Source: Phyto melanocephala
Taxonomy: Eukaryota > Arthropoda > Insecta > Diptera > Rhinophoridae
NCBI GenBank assembly: GCA_941918925.1
Contig: OW799237.1
Location: 75,651,126 to 75,715,125 of the forward strand
DNA: 64,000 nucleotides
Direction of reading: 5' to 3'
The notes under the pieces are model-generated. The model was not told the origin of the DNA, made no database searches, and saw nothing but the letters and a program-made list of their open reading frames with translations. The position numbers were made by a program, and so were the translations under genes. Shown here one piece after another: positions 1-11,157 of this stretch (positions are counted from its first letter, which is position 1; the number at the start of each line of letters is the position of its first letter).

Positions 1-894
1 TTAGGAAATCTAAGGCATGTTTTAGTTTTTCTTTAGCAGAACTACAGATTAGGATATCTAATCTGATAATCCATATCTGATTATCTAATAAATTTGTTAA
101 CGCTTCAAATTCCACTTCTCGAAGACTTATTACAACTTGCAGCAGGTGCGAAGGTAATCGTGTCTGAAATAGTTTTTAAATGCAAAGTCAAGTTAGACTT
201 AAATAAGACGCTTGTATTATTGTAGACTGACGTTAAAATGTTCGAGCTTTATATCGAGCACCAACTACTGTGGATAAACTATATATATATATATATGTTT
301 TATTATTTTTCGAACCATCATACCCTTTATTACGAATTAATGCCAATTCATACATCACTTTGTGGAACTCTGACCTTTTTTTCTCATGTTTTCATAAGTC
401 ATTACCAATTTTCCCACTAGATTCAGTTTATACTACCCTAATATTAAAAAATTTAAGTTTAAAAAATAAAACAAATAAGAGTGCTATATTCGACCGTATA
501 TCATAACGCATATGTGTGCAAAATTTTTAACATCTAATATTACAAATGACAAGTTATTTCCAAGTTAGTACCTAGAGGACCGTTACGCACTAAAGAAAGA
601 GAAAAATAAATCTTCAAAAATCACGTTAAAAGTTTAATTTTGTTGCATAGTGTAATTTAAACAAACATCAAGTCTATTTTTTTGCTTTTTTATAATTCCA
701 AATAACCTAAGTGACATAACATAAGCTGTGTTTAAAAAAATAAAATGTTCTCAACCGATATATATTTCTGGTTTCATTTTCATTAAAATATGTAATTTTC
801 GTTTCAATATTGTAAATAGTTCCAATTTTATAACGGTTTTTCCCTCTCTTGTAAACTTTTGAAAACTGCAGATAGGTTATTTCGTCTTTAAGGT
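1..894. other. AT-rich spacer
   Basis: No coding sequence is recognisable; the short open frames here are AT-rich and have no family features. Around 470-505 there is a fragment (AAGAGTGCTATATTCG and onward) matching one end of the hairpin-ended repeat family found elsewhere in the window. The rest is low-complexity AT-rich DNA. Confidence 0.5.
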
Positions 895-1813
895 GACGAT
901 ATATAAAAACATCCTATTGTAAATTAAGTTTATGTATGTATGTTTAAAAATAAAAACAAAAAAAATTAAAAAAAAATAAAAATATAAAAAACAAAATATA
1001 TAAAATAAAAATAAAAAAAATAAATATATAAAAAATAAGAATATAAAAAATAAAAAAAATAAAAAATAAAAATATAAAAAATAAAAATATATAAAATAAA
1101 AATAAAAGAAATAAACATAAAAAATAAAAATATAAACAATTAAAATATAGGAAATTAAAATATAAAAAATAAAAATATAAAAAATAATAAATAAAAATAA
1201 AAGAAATAAACATAAAAAATAAAAATATAAATAATAAAAATATAAAAAATTAGAATATAAAAAATAAAAATATAAAAAATGAATATATAAAAAATAAATA
1301 TTAAAATAAGAATATAAAAAATAAACATAAAAAATAAAAAAATAAAAATATAAAAAATTAAAATATAAAAAATAAAAAAAATAAAAATATAACAAATAAA
1401 AATATTAAAAATAAAAATATAAAAATATAAAAAAAATAAATATAAAAATTTTTTTTGACCAAGCTGGCCACGTTCACTCTGACCAGTATACCACGTTTAT
1501 ATGTAGATATGTGTTGTATGTTGTTGTTGTGAAAAAACGAGGTGGTCATGTTTTTTTCCGCATATCTCAGTTATTTATATACCGATTTTTCTGATTTTTA
1601 ATACCGATCTGCTCCCGAACATTTCTGATATTTTTATACCTTACGCGGGTCAAGGCTTCAAAAAGTTAATTTCAACATACACACGGACAGACTGACAATG
1701 CTTAGTCGACTTTATTATAAGTCGACGCTATTTATAAGATTTCAGAAAATATAGACTTTATGGGGTCGGAAATAAAAATTGTAGAAATTTCACACTGTGT
1801 AAAGGGTATAATA
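895..1813 (+). mobile_element. Hairpin-ended repeat, copy 1 (partial)
   Basis: Member of the dispersed family described at 27918. This copy has the AT-rich middle (about 950-1450, near-pure A/T with a short AAAATAT-like periodicity), the AAGCTGGCCACGTTCACTC block, the CGAGGTGGTC block, the TTCAACATACACACGGACAG block and the TATGGGGTCGGAAAT block. It ends at AAGGGTATA near 1811. The CGGCCG-hairpin end is missing on the left. The long Tyr/Phe-rich minus-strand frame at 877-1395 is an artefact of the A/T repeat, not a gene. Confidence 0.7.
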
Positions 1814-2810
1814 AGTACACTTTTGCTAAGAAAGCGTTTTTTATTTCTGAATGTAAGAGTCTTCTTTAACTTTATTTATTACTTTTTTTTGAGGTCAATG
1901 CACTTAAAGCAAAATACGGTCCTCTGGAGAAAAAACAATTATATTCGAAAATGTACGGCGAACTTTTTTTCCGGTACGGTCTCATGAACATATTAATATA
2001 AAAACGTTACGACCTGATTGTCCACCTTAATTAGATTAAATAAAGATTATACTCTGTTGAGAAGCAAGCAATTGAGACAAGTCTCATGCATTCATAACTT
2101 TATATGTTAAAGTACATACATAGATGTATGTATATGCATACGAAGATTTAATTTTGCTAAAATATTGTATGTATTTTACTTATATTTTTACTCTACTTAC
2201 TGAACGATAAAAAAAGAAATTGTGTCCAACTTTTATGTAGGAGGATCTTTAAAGGAACAAGATTTTTGCTAAAGAAAAACTAAAAAAGTTAACATTTTTA
2301 TATCGCTGACAATCGCATTCTGTATAACATAAGACATTGCGACATGAAACTACAAAACATTGTTGTACGATTTTAACTCTCAATTTACGTTGCTATTCTG
2401 TTCCGATTGATTTTAATAGAATATTATTTTTAGTTTTATAACAAAAAGTTAAAATAGTTTAAATGATAAAATATTACAATAAATTGTGTAAAGTTAAAAG
2501 TTTTATTAAAATAACGTGTCAAGAGCTTTGGTTTTACGTTTGACACAAAGGTATGTAGTAAATTACTTGAAATGTTAATTAATAATATTCATAATAAAGG
2601 AAACTAATGCTGCAAGGGAATGGCTTTAAATTATGATGTGTAGAAACATTTTTTTATATAAAATACTTATAAGGTAATTTACTAAATTATTTGGGATATG
2701 CTTCCATAATTTTTCAATAGAAAAATAAAATATAATAAATGAACGTTTTCGATCTTTTTAATTTATATAAACAGTTGTTTTTTGTATTGAGCTTGCGATT
2801 ACTTTTTTTA
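1814..2810. other. AT-rich spacer
   Basis: No gene, RNA or repeat boundary recognised. It is AT-rich with scattered ATGTATGT-type microsatellite bits, for example near 2110-2140. Confidence 0.45.
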
Positions 2811-2995
2811 ATAAAAAATAGTTTTAATTTTATATTCCGATATTTCGCTACCATATTGGGTAGCTTCTTCAGGGAAAGTTTTTACAATTTTTTTAATTGT
2901 TGAAAATTGTAAAATAAATAAAATAAAATTAAAACTATTTTTTTATTAAAAAAATTGTAAAAACTTTCCCTGAAGAAGAGGATAATCTCAACATA
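2811..2995 (-). mobile_element. Penelope-like element fragment, partly inverted
   Basis: On the minus strand the segment reads CTGAAGA, then a 6-bp stem GCTACC/GGTAGC around a CAATAT loop, then GAAATATCGG. The repeated pattern of stem plus CGAAA is typical of terminal repeats of Penelope-like retroelements in arthropods (family knowledge; assignment inferred). The right half (2925-2985) repeats AAATTAAAACTATTTTTTT and TTTCCCTGAAGAAG in inverted orientation, so two partial ends face each other, as Penelope insertions often do. No reverse transcriptase remains. Confidence 0.45.
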
Positions 2996-3623
2996 AAAAG
3001 ATATATAGTTTATGAAAACGTGAGAACTACAAAACAGTGCATCAAAGCATGAACCCATGATTTTTCAATTATTTATTTTTTACTCTGCTTATGATATTTG
3101 AATATCGATACAATTAGCAAAACAATCTATATTCGTGGATTTCGTCATTTTAAGTCTCTGAGAGTAACATAACAAATACTCCCACTGGATAAATAAAATA
3201 CAAAAATCTTTTGTGGAAAGTTTTTGTTGTTTCGTTTGTGTACACAAATATTCTAAAGTGCGTTAATAAAGACTAATTTAGTTTTATATGTGTGTTTATA
3301 TTGTTCTCGTCAGTTTGATTAAGGAAAATTACAATTTTTTATGTTGAATTAAATTTTCAAATGATTGGATTTTATTGAGCATTTTGTTTATGTTTAAATA
3401 TTTGATAAATAAATTTAACTAAATTAATAAGTAAATACTTAAGTTGACATTTTAGTTAAAAACTTCTTAGATATAAAATTTTATTTTGTTTTTTAAACAA
3501 TATAAAAAATAAAGTCTAAAAACGAAAATTCATTGCATTTATTATTTCTATAAAATTTTTAATTACATAAAACTGGGTTTCTTTTATTTTACAGACTCAT
3601 AATCATACTAACATTAGTACATA
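2996..3623. other. AT-rich spacer
   Basis: Nothing recognisable besides AT-rich sequence. Confidence 0.4.
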
Positions 3624-4551
3624 CAGTTGCGGTCAAAATATCACTTAAAAGTTTTAGTAAATCTAAATATTAACATCTTAAAAAATATTTTTTTTTATTT
3701 CACCCAAAACGCAATACGTAGTTTATTATAACAAAATATATTTATTTATTTCAAGAGCCATTTATTTGCAAGTGTTAAGTAATTTTCTTATTTTGCAATA
3801 CAACTTACCTTGATAAAAACAGTTTTTTTAATTAAGTCGTGATTTTTAATACCCTTCACACAGTGAAAACGGCTATATTTATTATATAGGTTTGTCATTC
3901 CGTCTGAAATTTCTACAATTTTCATTTCAGACTCCATAAAGTATATTTTATCTGAAAGCTTATGAATAGGGGGGTCGATTAAGCTCTGTCAGTGTACCGA
4001 GGTGTTTTAGCGGATTAAAGTCACGCACTCCTGGCTTACCTGAGTACCAGGGTCTTTCGATTATTTCACCTCGTTAATAAAAAACAACATACAAACGTGG
4101 TATACTGATTAGAGTGAACGTGGCATTAAATCCCAGCTAAGCAAAAAATTTTTTTTTTTTATTTTATATATTATTTATATTTTTATTGTTTCTTTTTTTA
4201 ATTTTATTCCATTATTATATATGTATATTAACCGAAAACTTTAGTATTACGAAAATAAATTGAAAATGTAATACCTATCGTTCTTCATTTCTTTTTTTGC
4301 ATAATTTAAAGAAATAAATTACAGATAAGCTAACGGGTGCTGGTATATTGACCGCATAAAATTGATATCTTGACAAATAATTTATCATAACTAACAAACA
4401 GTTATGAAATTTAACAAAAACTAACCGCGCTATGAAAGAACGAAAAATACGGAATTGTTTTTGACATTTATTAAAAAGGTTCGCCTTTAATCTAAGTTTG
4501 TTCTTCTTATAATAATATAATTGTAATTGTGCTTTATTTTGGCCGGCACTG
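3624..4551. mobile_element. Tc1-type non-autonomous element (928 bp)
   Basis: Imperfect terminal inverted repeats start CAGTTGCGGTCAAAATATCA on the left; the right end, reverse-complemented, starts CAGTGCCGGCCAAAATAAAG. Each end is flanked by TA (3622-3623 and 4552-4553), the target duplication expected for Tc1/mariner. There is no transposase, so this is a MITE. A hairpin-ended repeat (3848-4200) sits inside it and must be a later insertion or part of the cargo. Confidence 0.6.
3848..4200 (-). mobile_element. Hairpin-ended repeat, copy 2 (partial)
   Basis: Begins TAATACCCTTCACACAGTG and runs through the conserved TTGTCATTCCGT, GACTCCATAAAGTATA and AGTCGATTAAG-like blocks to the AAATCCCAGCTAAGC block. 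It stops in the T-rich tract. The middle is diverged and shortened and the CGGCCG-hairpin end is absent. Confidence 0.65.
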
Positions 4552-4944
4552 TAATTTTATATATGGTTCAGGCATATTTATAAGGTACATGCATCGCGGC
4601 AACAAACACAACAATTGACACATTTTTTGTATATTTGTCTGGATATATCACATCTTTTTCTATCCTCCTTAATTTTAATAATTTTAAAAAAACTTGAAAG
4701 CAAAAACTTTTAATACACGGTTTTGTATTTTTAAAAGGTTTAAAATTAAATGAAACTGCGAATTATTTATTGCAGAATAAATTGAAAAACAAATTTCAAA
4801 AATTTGACAGATGCAAACATATTTAAAAAAATTGATAAATTGTATAAAAAAAAACAGTCAGCTGATTGGATACAAGTAGCATATTAATATACCTTGATAA
4901 ATGGTTATTAGCCTTTTTAAAAATCTTTAACAAAAGCAATATTA
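4552..4944. other. AT-rich spacer
   Basis: No feature recognised. Confidence 0.4.
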
Positions 4945-5174
4945 CCCAGCAAAAAAATCTATGACAAAGAAGTGATTTTTCAGGGGTTCAACTGATGATG
5001 AAGTACTTTAATTTAGGTGAAAACACTAGTGATTTTAACATTAGCGTGTCATTGGCGATCATGTGTTTACATGAATATTTTAATGAACTGCACTCCATTC
5101 TAATAAGTGCATGGAACTCATGCGTTCTTGTAAATGTAATTCGCTTTGCACTACTTCCAATTTTTTTTGCTGGG
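4945..5174. mobile_element. CCCAGCA-type MITE (230 bp)
   Basis: Terminal inverted repeats CCCAGCAAAAAAA and TTTTTTTGCTGGG with TA on both sides (4943-4944, 5175-5176). The interior (CATGTGTTTACATGAATA, AATTCGCTTTGCACTACTTCC) is shared, in opposite orientation, with the element at 59994-60394 and the fragment at 60698. The 68-residue plus-strand frame across it is incidental. Confidence 0.75.
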
Positions 5175-5719
5175 TATTTGTTTTATAAAAATACTAGCTA
5201 ATACCCGGTGTGCTTCGCCACCCCAAATTTTAGTATTTAATTCATATGGCAGGTGCCACGCCCACTATTGTTAATGCACCAATTTTTTCCATAAATGTTT
5301 ATTTGAATATCAAAGTTGCTTTTGCAAAATTTTAGTACTCTAATCGATATCGTTTTCGAGATATACGAATTTTAGTATTTAATTTATATGGTAGGTGCCA
5401 CGCCCACTATTGATAATGCACCCATTTCTTGCCTAAATGTTCATTTGGGTGTCAAAGTTGCTCTTGCAAAATTTTACTACTCTAATCGATATCGTTTTCC
5501 AAATATACGAATTTTAGTATTTAATTCATATGGCCACGCCTACTATTGCAAGTACGCCCATTTTTTACCCAAATGTTCGTGTGAATGTCAAAGTTTACCG
5601 TACTTAATTTGAAGACTCTAGCTGCATTAACTTTCGTGAAATATAATATTTAATACTTATTCTTTAATAGAGCGTGGCTCCCCGCCCACTTACAATTTCA
5701 AACCAAAGTATAGCCTATA

Positions 5720-6640
5720 AAGGGTGTTTTTTTAAGCCCGATAGAACTTGAAATTGTAAAAAATAACACAAAAAATTAAATTGTAATCAAAATTTTTTTT
5801 TTATTCGAAAGATCAATACGTGACATTTACATTTGAAAATGATTTCGGGCATATGGGCACCGCGGCTGTTCTTGACGAAGCGCATTCTGGACGTCCGTTG
5901 TTTTATCGCAAAATTGTGTTCAGCGATGAGGTGCCTTTTTGGCTTAACGGGTTTGTTAATAAGCAAAATTGCCGCATATGGAGCGAAACCAATCCACAAG
6001 AGACCCTACAGACTCCATTACATCCAGAAAAATGCACCGTTTGGTGCGGTTTTCACGCTGGTGGCATCATCGGACCTTATTTCTTCAAAAATGAGGCCGG
6101 AGCTCGCGTTACGGTCAATGGAGATCGTTACTGCACCATGATCAATGATTTTTTGTTTGAAAATATGGATGACATTGATCCGGAGGAGATGTGGTTTCAA
6201 CAGGATGGCGCTACGTGCCATACGGCGAACGCAACCATCGACTTATTGAAATTAAAATTTGGCGATAAGTTGATTTCGAGAAATGGACCTGTCAATTGGC
6301 CTCCAAGGTCGTGCGATTTGACACCTCTCGATTATTTCCTGTGGGGCTACGTGAAGTCACTGGTTTATGCTGATAAACCAGCAACAATTGACGCCTTGGA
6401 GGCCAGCATTGTTCGTGTTATTCGTGACATACGGCCAGCAGTGCTCGAAAAATTGGCCAAAATTGGACGTCCAGAATGCGCTTCGTCAAGAACAGCCGCG
6501 GTGCCCATATGCCCGAAATCATTTTCAAATCTTAATGTCACGTATTGATCTTTCGAATAAAAAAAAATTTTGATTACAATTTAATTTTTTGTGTTATTTT
6601 TTACAATTTCAAGTTCTATCGGGCTTAAAAAAACACCCTA
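5720..6640 (+). mobile_element. Mariner-group (IS630/Tc1) element with ~176-bp inverted repeats
   Basis: The outer sequences AGGGTGTTTTTTTAAGCCCG (left, from 5721) and its complement (right, to about 6639) continue as inverted repeats for about 176 bp each (5721-5896 and 6465-6639) with only a few mismatches. TA-type flanks fit the family. Between the repeats lies only the catalytic two-thirds of a transposase, so the element has an internal deletion and is non-autonomous. The near identity of the two arms suggests recent activity or gene conversion. Confidence 0.8.
5820..6548 (+). pseudogene. Truncated mariner-group transposase (DDD type)
   Basis: An open frame of 242 residues keeps the catalytic core of an IS630/Tc1/mariner transposase. 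The first Asp is in FSDE, GIIGPYFF follows, the second Asp is in WFQQDGATCHT, and a third acidic residue, here Asp, is in WPPRSCDLTPLDYFLWG. There are 36 residues between the second and third Asp. The N-terminal DNA-binding helix-turn-helix domains are missing: the first ~26 residues are encoded by the left inverted repeat and the last ~29 by the right one. It therefore probably cannot act alone, although its core is not interrupted by a stop. Confidence 0.8.
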
Positions 6641-6785
6641 TAGTTCCTTCCAGACATACAGAAAGATTCTGTGAAAATTTCAAGGAAATCGGTCCAGCCG
6701 TTTAACCGTTTATAAAGCACAAACAAACATACAAACATATAAACAAACAAACACACATTGATTTTTATATATATATAGATTAAAA

Positions 6786-6975
6786 TCTTTTAATCACCAA
6801 TAATTTTTACAATATTTCTTTTGCTTAGAAGCAAAACTTTTTTAAAGTGATGGTGTTTCATTTTGGCTTGGGTTATATGACATGCAGCAAATAGTGGTAA
6901 ACTAACTATCTGCTGCTCCAGAAACCGTTAGGTCGATTATGATTTTTTTATTTGGAAAAGAAATATTTAAGGATT
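6786..6975. other. AT-rich spacer
   Basis: No feature recognised. Confidence 0.35.
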
Positions 6976-7296
6976 TATAAAGGGTCCGCCATCTACCGTT
7001 TCAACTAGTGCTTATTTCGTGAATGGTAACAATTAGCTCATGTCTGATTTGGCAGATAATTAGTTTCATCCTTCCGCTGAACGAATGTGGTTGTGTATAC
7101 GCTTCGCTAAGTGGGCCTGCGATCGATTTACAGAAGATGCCGATTTTGCCAAAAAAAAATCGTCTTTTCAGATGAAGCTCATTTTGATATTGGCGGGTAT
7201 GTAAACAAGCAAAATTGTCGGATTTTGGGGCACAGCAAACACTTGATGTTTTGCGCCCTGTTTCAAAAAAAAGTTATTTGACGGACCCTTTATAAA
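6976..7296. mobile_element. Small mariner-derived element with transposase scrap
   Basis: Short inverted ends TATAAAGGGTCCGCC (left) and its near-complement GACGGACCCTTTATA (right). Inside, 7130-7260 reads in shifting frames as a transposase piece with FSDEAHFDIGGYVNKQNCR-like residues, related to but distinct from the copy at 5820. Frameshifts and heavy internal loss make it a deletion derivative. Confidence 0.6.
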
Positions 7297-8629
7297 GATA
7301 TTAAAGAGGATTTTAAAGTATGAAAATATAAGTATGTATGTAGAATGATTATAAACGGCCAAATCCCAGATCGCTTTCGTGAAGAACAATTTTAGACCTC
7401 TAGCGAATATCAGTAGGCTATTAAATCATACACTGAAATAGTCGAAAAACAGTCAGACACAGTAAAATATGTGTGTTCACTGGCTTTATTTCTTACTCAT
7501 ATAATAGCTCAGTTCCGTTACTATTTTGCAGTGGCCAGTTATAAAACCTGCTAGAAGTAATATAGCCTTAGTAAGGCTATCGAATAAATACTTTTTTTTA
7601 CTGAAGAGGCATAGGTATATTGTAAAATTAAATTATAAAAATATATGGGAATTTTTAAAAGGATATATGGGAATTTTATGGGTACTTTCTTCAATCTAAA
7701 ATACTACTTGTTCCTAATAGTTGTATTTTGAGAGGAACTATAAAGGTCCAATATTTTATGTCACGTAGTTTGGCTGCTGTCGCTATTTTATTTAATAAGA
7801 GGTGCTCTCATACTTGATACGATTTTGCTTAAAACTTGTATGTATTTCTTATTTCAATTAGTTGATTAGTTTATCTTGGTCCAACATTTTCATGCAATTA
7901 AAAGGAAAAATAAATGCATTTTGTTTGTATTCTTCTTAACAAAATAAACATTAAAATAACGATGAACTTTTTTGGTCTTAATTTGACAATTAGACAGGAC
8001 AGAATACACATTAATGACAACAACACAACTAATTTTGTGATTAACAACTCGATAATTAGTATTATTAGTATAAAGAAAATAAAAAAAAACGTTGTTCACA
8101 TAAAAGTTAAACAACACATTCATCAACAGTCAAATAGAATAACAATAACAAATACAAAATACCGGCAAATTAAAAGAAAAAAAACTATCTCTAAAAAATC
8201 GCTGTCTACAACAAAAATTTAATGTGATAAACATCTCCCTATACAAAAAAATTCGCAAGTAATAGCAATTATGATGATAATAATGATGTGTATATGTATA
8301 TATGCCTGTATGTATATATTAATTATAATAAACAACATAAATATTGAAATGTGACCTTCCCCACACTGGACATTCACAAGCAAAGAACCAACTACAACAT
8401 TGTACAACTGTATTTACTTAACATTTACTCACCCTCCTTCATAAGTACAGCTGTATACATACATACATACATATGTATGTCTGTAGGAAAGACCTAAATA
8501 TGTACCTCACCTCAGCTCCACCCTACCGGCAAAAGCTTATTGTTGTATTCGTAAAGAAAGTGCTCGCGCAAAAATTTTCGGTATCCAAACACATTTCGTT
8601 CGAGCAAATTCTAAACGAGAGAAAGAGAC
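7297..8629. other. AT-rich spacer upstream of the OBP gene
   Basis: No conserved coding sequence is seen. The 102-residue Asn/Ile/Lys-rich frame at 7914-8222 looks like chance AT-rich coding. Near 8455-8480 there is an ATACATACATACATATGTATGT-like microsatellite. The last 100 bases are less AT-rich and probably hold the OBP upstream control region. Confidence 0.45.
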
Positions 8630-8665
8630 TATAAAAGATCTGATGTTTGTGACAATTATCATTAG
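8630..8665 (+). promoter_or_regulatory. Core promoter of the OBP gene (TATA + initiator)
   Basis: TATAAAAG at 8630-8637 is followed by an initiator-like TCATTAGT with the likely +1 A at 8661. That spacing (31 bases) is normal for insect TATA promoters. The predicted 5' UTR is about 94 bases to the ATG at 8755. Confidence 0.65.
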
Positions 8666-8754
8666 TTTCAAACAGATCAAGCTAAGGAAAACATTATTCC
8701 AATCGTTTAAAGTTTTAATTTAATCCAAAGTTTACTACAGATTAACAAATCAAG

Positions 8755-9590
8755 ATGAAGGCTTCACTAGCAATTTTAATCGCTCTCTTTGCTTTGGTAA
8801 GTACAATAAAGTATAATAAATAATCCTTTTATAAAAACTAAAAAACCCAAGTTAAGTTCAATAACTTTTTTGTTATATATCGGAAACTTCTATTGGACAT
8901 TGAAAATTTGGATATGAAATTAATTGAATTTAAAAGCTTGCCTAAGATAATGAAAGTTTCTGCAAAAAACAACAAATTTTGATTGAAACATAAAAATTTG
9001 TTTAGCAGTTACAACATTTTAATTTTTTCCTGAAAGTAAATAAAACTTTTTAGTAAAATATTTACAGTTTCTAACACAAATTTGTTAATTATTTAACTCT
9101 TTATGTTATTTTGCAATAAAAAAAATATATGTATTGTAAATTCAAAAAATTTCATTGAAATTTAAAATCGTAATTTCTATTTATTTCTTTGTACCTCATA
9201 TGACAGGTTTCTGCTGATTACAAACTCCGCAATCAAGAAGATTTAATGAAGGCCCGCAAAGAATGCATGGAAGCCAAAAAAGTCTCACCCGAACTGATTG
9301 AGAAATACAAGAAATTCGATTTTCCCGATGACGAAGTCACTCGCTGTTATATCGAATGTATTTTTGAGAAATTCCAATTGTTTGATCCTAAAGATGGCTT
9401 TAAAAATGAAAACCTAATTGCTCAACTCGGCCAAGGCAAGGAAAATAAGGATGAGGTTAAGGCCGATATTGAAAAGTGTGCCGATAAAAATGAACAAAAA
9501 TCCGATTCTTGCGTTTGGGCTTTCCGTGGCTTCAAATGTTTCATTAGCAAGAACTTGCCGTTGGTTATGGAGAGTTTGAAGAAAAATTAA
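8755..9590 (+). CDS. Obp44a: Odorant-binding protein, classic six-cysteine type (Obp44a-like)
   Basis: Secreted carrier of small hydrophobic ligands in sensillar lymph or haemolymph. Two exons, 8755-8796 and 9207-9590, join in phase 0 across a 410-bp GT/AG intron (gtaagt...gacag) and give 141 residues. Residues 1-17 form a signal peptide (hydrophobic LAILIALFAL core, likely cut after VSA). The mature protein has six cysteines at 34, 61, 65, 105, 116 and 125, with C2-X3-C3 and C5-X8-C6 spacing, the signature of classic OBPs. The length fits the family. The motif LGQGKENKDEVKADIEKC and the tail FKCFISKNLP resemble the Drosophila Obp44a/Obp99 group; the Obp44a name is supported by neighbours Pabp2 and Socs44A but is not proven. 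The promoter and poly(A) signal are both visible. Confidence 0.92.
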
Positions 9591-9850
9591 AAAATCTTAA
9601 TTCAAAACTCTACTTTAATTTTCTACATATTTTAATTAGATAAAAATGCCAACATTTGCAATAGAAAAGAAGAAAGCCACAATAACAGTGTTCCAAACAT
9701 TGACGACCATCTCTTTGTTTTGGCCAAAGTATATGAAACAGAATATACAAAATGGTTAAATGAATCATCTCTAACGTCACACAATCGTCATTTTTTATTT
9801 TAATATGTTTTTTTTATATTAAAGTGTTAAAAACTTTCGTTAATTTAATT

Positions 9851-9856
9851 AATAAA
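9851..9856 (+). terminator. Poly(A) signal of the OBP gene
   Basis: AATAAA about 260 bases after the stop codon, the first canonical hexamer downstream, followed by an AT-rich tract. The 3' UTR length would be normal for a fly gene. Confidence 0.5.
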
Positions 9857-10543
9857 ACGCAGAGTCTATAAAACAAAAAAAAATTGTTTTTCATTTAAAA
9901 CAAATTAAAAAAAATAATAAATATAAACTTGGATTCAAGTTTTTCTATATAGCAAACGCATAACCTGTATAACATCGATTGTCATTCCCAAGCGCACACT
10001 TGTCGACCTCGTTCGAAAGTTCTACGAGGGCTATTATAATAATTATACTTGATCCACTTTTAAGCCTCGAGCCGAACGTGTTGTTGGTAGTGCCAGTGAT
10101 AAGATAATACTTGAGTTTTAGTATAGATTCTAAACTTACAGTTAATGAAGATTAGAATCTATACATTTATTCGCTTTTCATCATCAACTTTGAAATCCTT
10201 CCTCAGTGTTGAGATTTAGTTGCCTAATCGGTATGAAAAATGGTACAAGTACATACATATGTATGTGGCAGCCTGACCGATTCATGATGCCAGAGTCAAT
10301 AGAGTATGTGAGAGAGCGCGATATTGTGTCCGTCACTAATCTACATCTCCACAAAGTACAGAGATAAAAAACAGCTGTTCTATTTATCATTTTAAATATA
10401 AAAAAACAATTTTTTTTTTCTTCCTAGAATTACCCACATGGAACATTAAGAATTTATAATAACAGTTACGATTTGTAGTCACCACTGCAAAGTGGGGTAA
10501 AGTTTAAATATTTTGGAAATAACACATTTCTTAGTGGCTGATA
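9857..10543. other. Spacer with a short perfect hairpin
   Basis: At 10121-10164 a perfect 13-bp inverted repeat (GTATAGATTCTAA and complement) encloses an 18-base loop. It is too short for a usual pre-miRNA and has no obvious partner. Nothing else was recognised. Confidence 0.4.
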
Positions 10544-10551
10544 CTATCGGT

Positions 10552-11149
10552 CAGTGTTGCCGTTTTCACTGCAATCGCAGTTTTTTACTGCAATTTGCCC
10601 GTCGTCACTGCGTAACTGCGTTTTTATTAATATCACTGCGTTTTTCAGTTTTCGGTAGTTTTCCTCCTTTTCTGATCAACAACGCCTTAACATGATTTAC
10701 CTCAAACGTGTTTAACACGTAAGTCTGTAAAGGCTATAAAACAAAAAAATAAAATTTTCTGCTGTTACGTTACGTTGCAGTTGACTGATTACGTCTTGAA
10801 TTAAAATGTCAAAAATCCCGTTAGAAAAACATAAACAAACTATTTCGTGAAAAAAATATTTGCTTTTCAGTCCATTTAATTAATTTTTATATTGTATTGC
10901 ACTGTTGTTGACAATCAAAAATGATAATTTTTTTCTATTTCAGTTGAGTAGTTGAGATAAAATTAACTAAAAAAATTAAAAAACAAGTAATTCTTAAAAA
11001 AAGAGCAAAAAAGTGTTAAAAAAGTGAAAAAATTTTCCTTTTTTTTGTTCAAACGAAAACGACGTTTTTTTTTATTTCTCGTAACTGCGCTTCACTGCGT
11101 TTTTTATGTCGATTTCACTGCGAAAAAAAGTTGGTCGGCGGCAACACTG
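10552..11149. mobile_element. hAT-type MITE (598 bp)
   Basis: Terminal inverted repeats begin CAGTGTTGCCG. An exact 8-bp target duplication CTATCGGT flanks it (10544-10551 and 11150-11157), the hallmark of hAT transposons. Many CACTGCG/CGCAGTG motifs crowd both subterminal regions, like hAT transposase binding sites. No transposase remains. Confidence 0.85.
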
Positions 11150-11157
11150 CTATCGGT

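Larger units (their letters stand above)
5190..6785. repeat. CACGCCCACT-repeat element split by a mariner-like insertion
   Basis: Starts ACTAGCTAATACCCGGTGTG and carries at least three diverged units of about 150 bp, each with the core GCCACGCC(C/T)ACTATT, a CAAAGTTGC motif and TCTAATCGATATCGTTTTC. Its other end (6645-6780) has CAAGGAAATCGGTCCAGCCG, a (CAAACATA)n-like stretch and a TATATATATAGATT tail. Such ends are common in insect repeats, but I cannot assign a class. The mariner-group element at 5720-6640 interrupts it. Confidence 0.5.

Noticed and set aside
877..1395. 172-residue Tyr/Phe/Leu frame on the minus strand
   Set aside because: Produced by the A/T simple repeat inside a hairpin-ended repeat; no protein-like composition.
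7914..8222. 102-residue open frame before the OBP gene
   Set aside because: Asn/Ile/Lys-rich as expected of AT-rich DNA, no domain, and overlapped by an equal frame on the other strand.
10121..10164. 13-bp perfect hairpin as a possible pre-miRNA
   Set aside because: Total length 44 bases, too short for a normal microRNA precursor.
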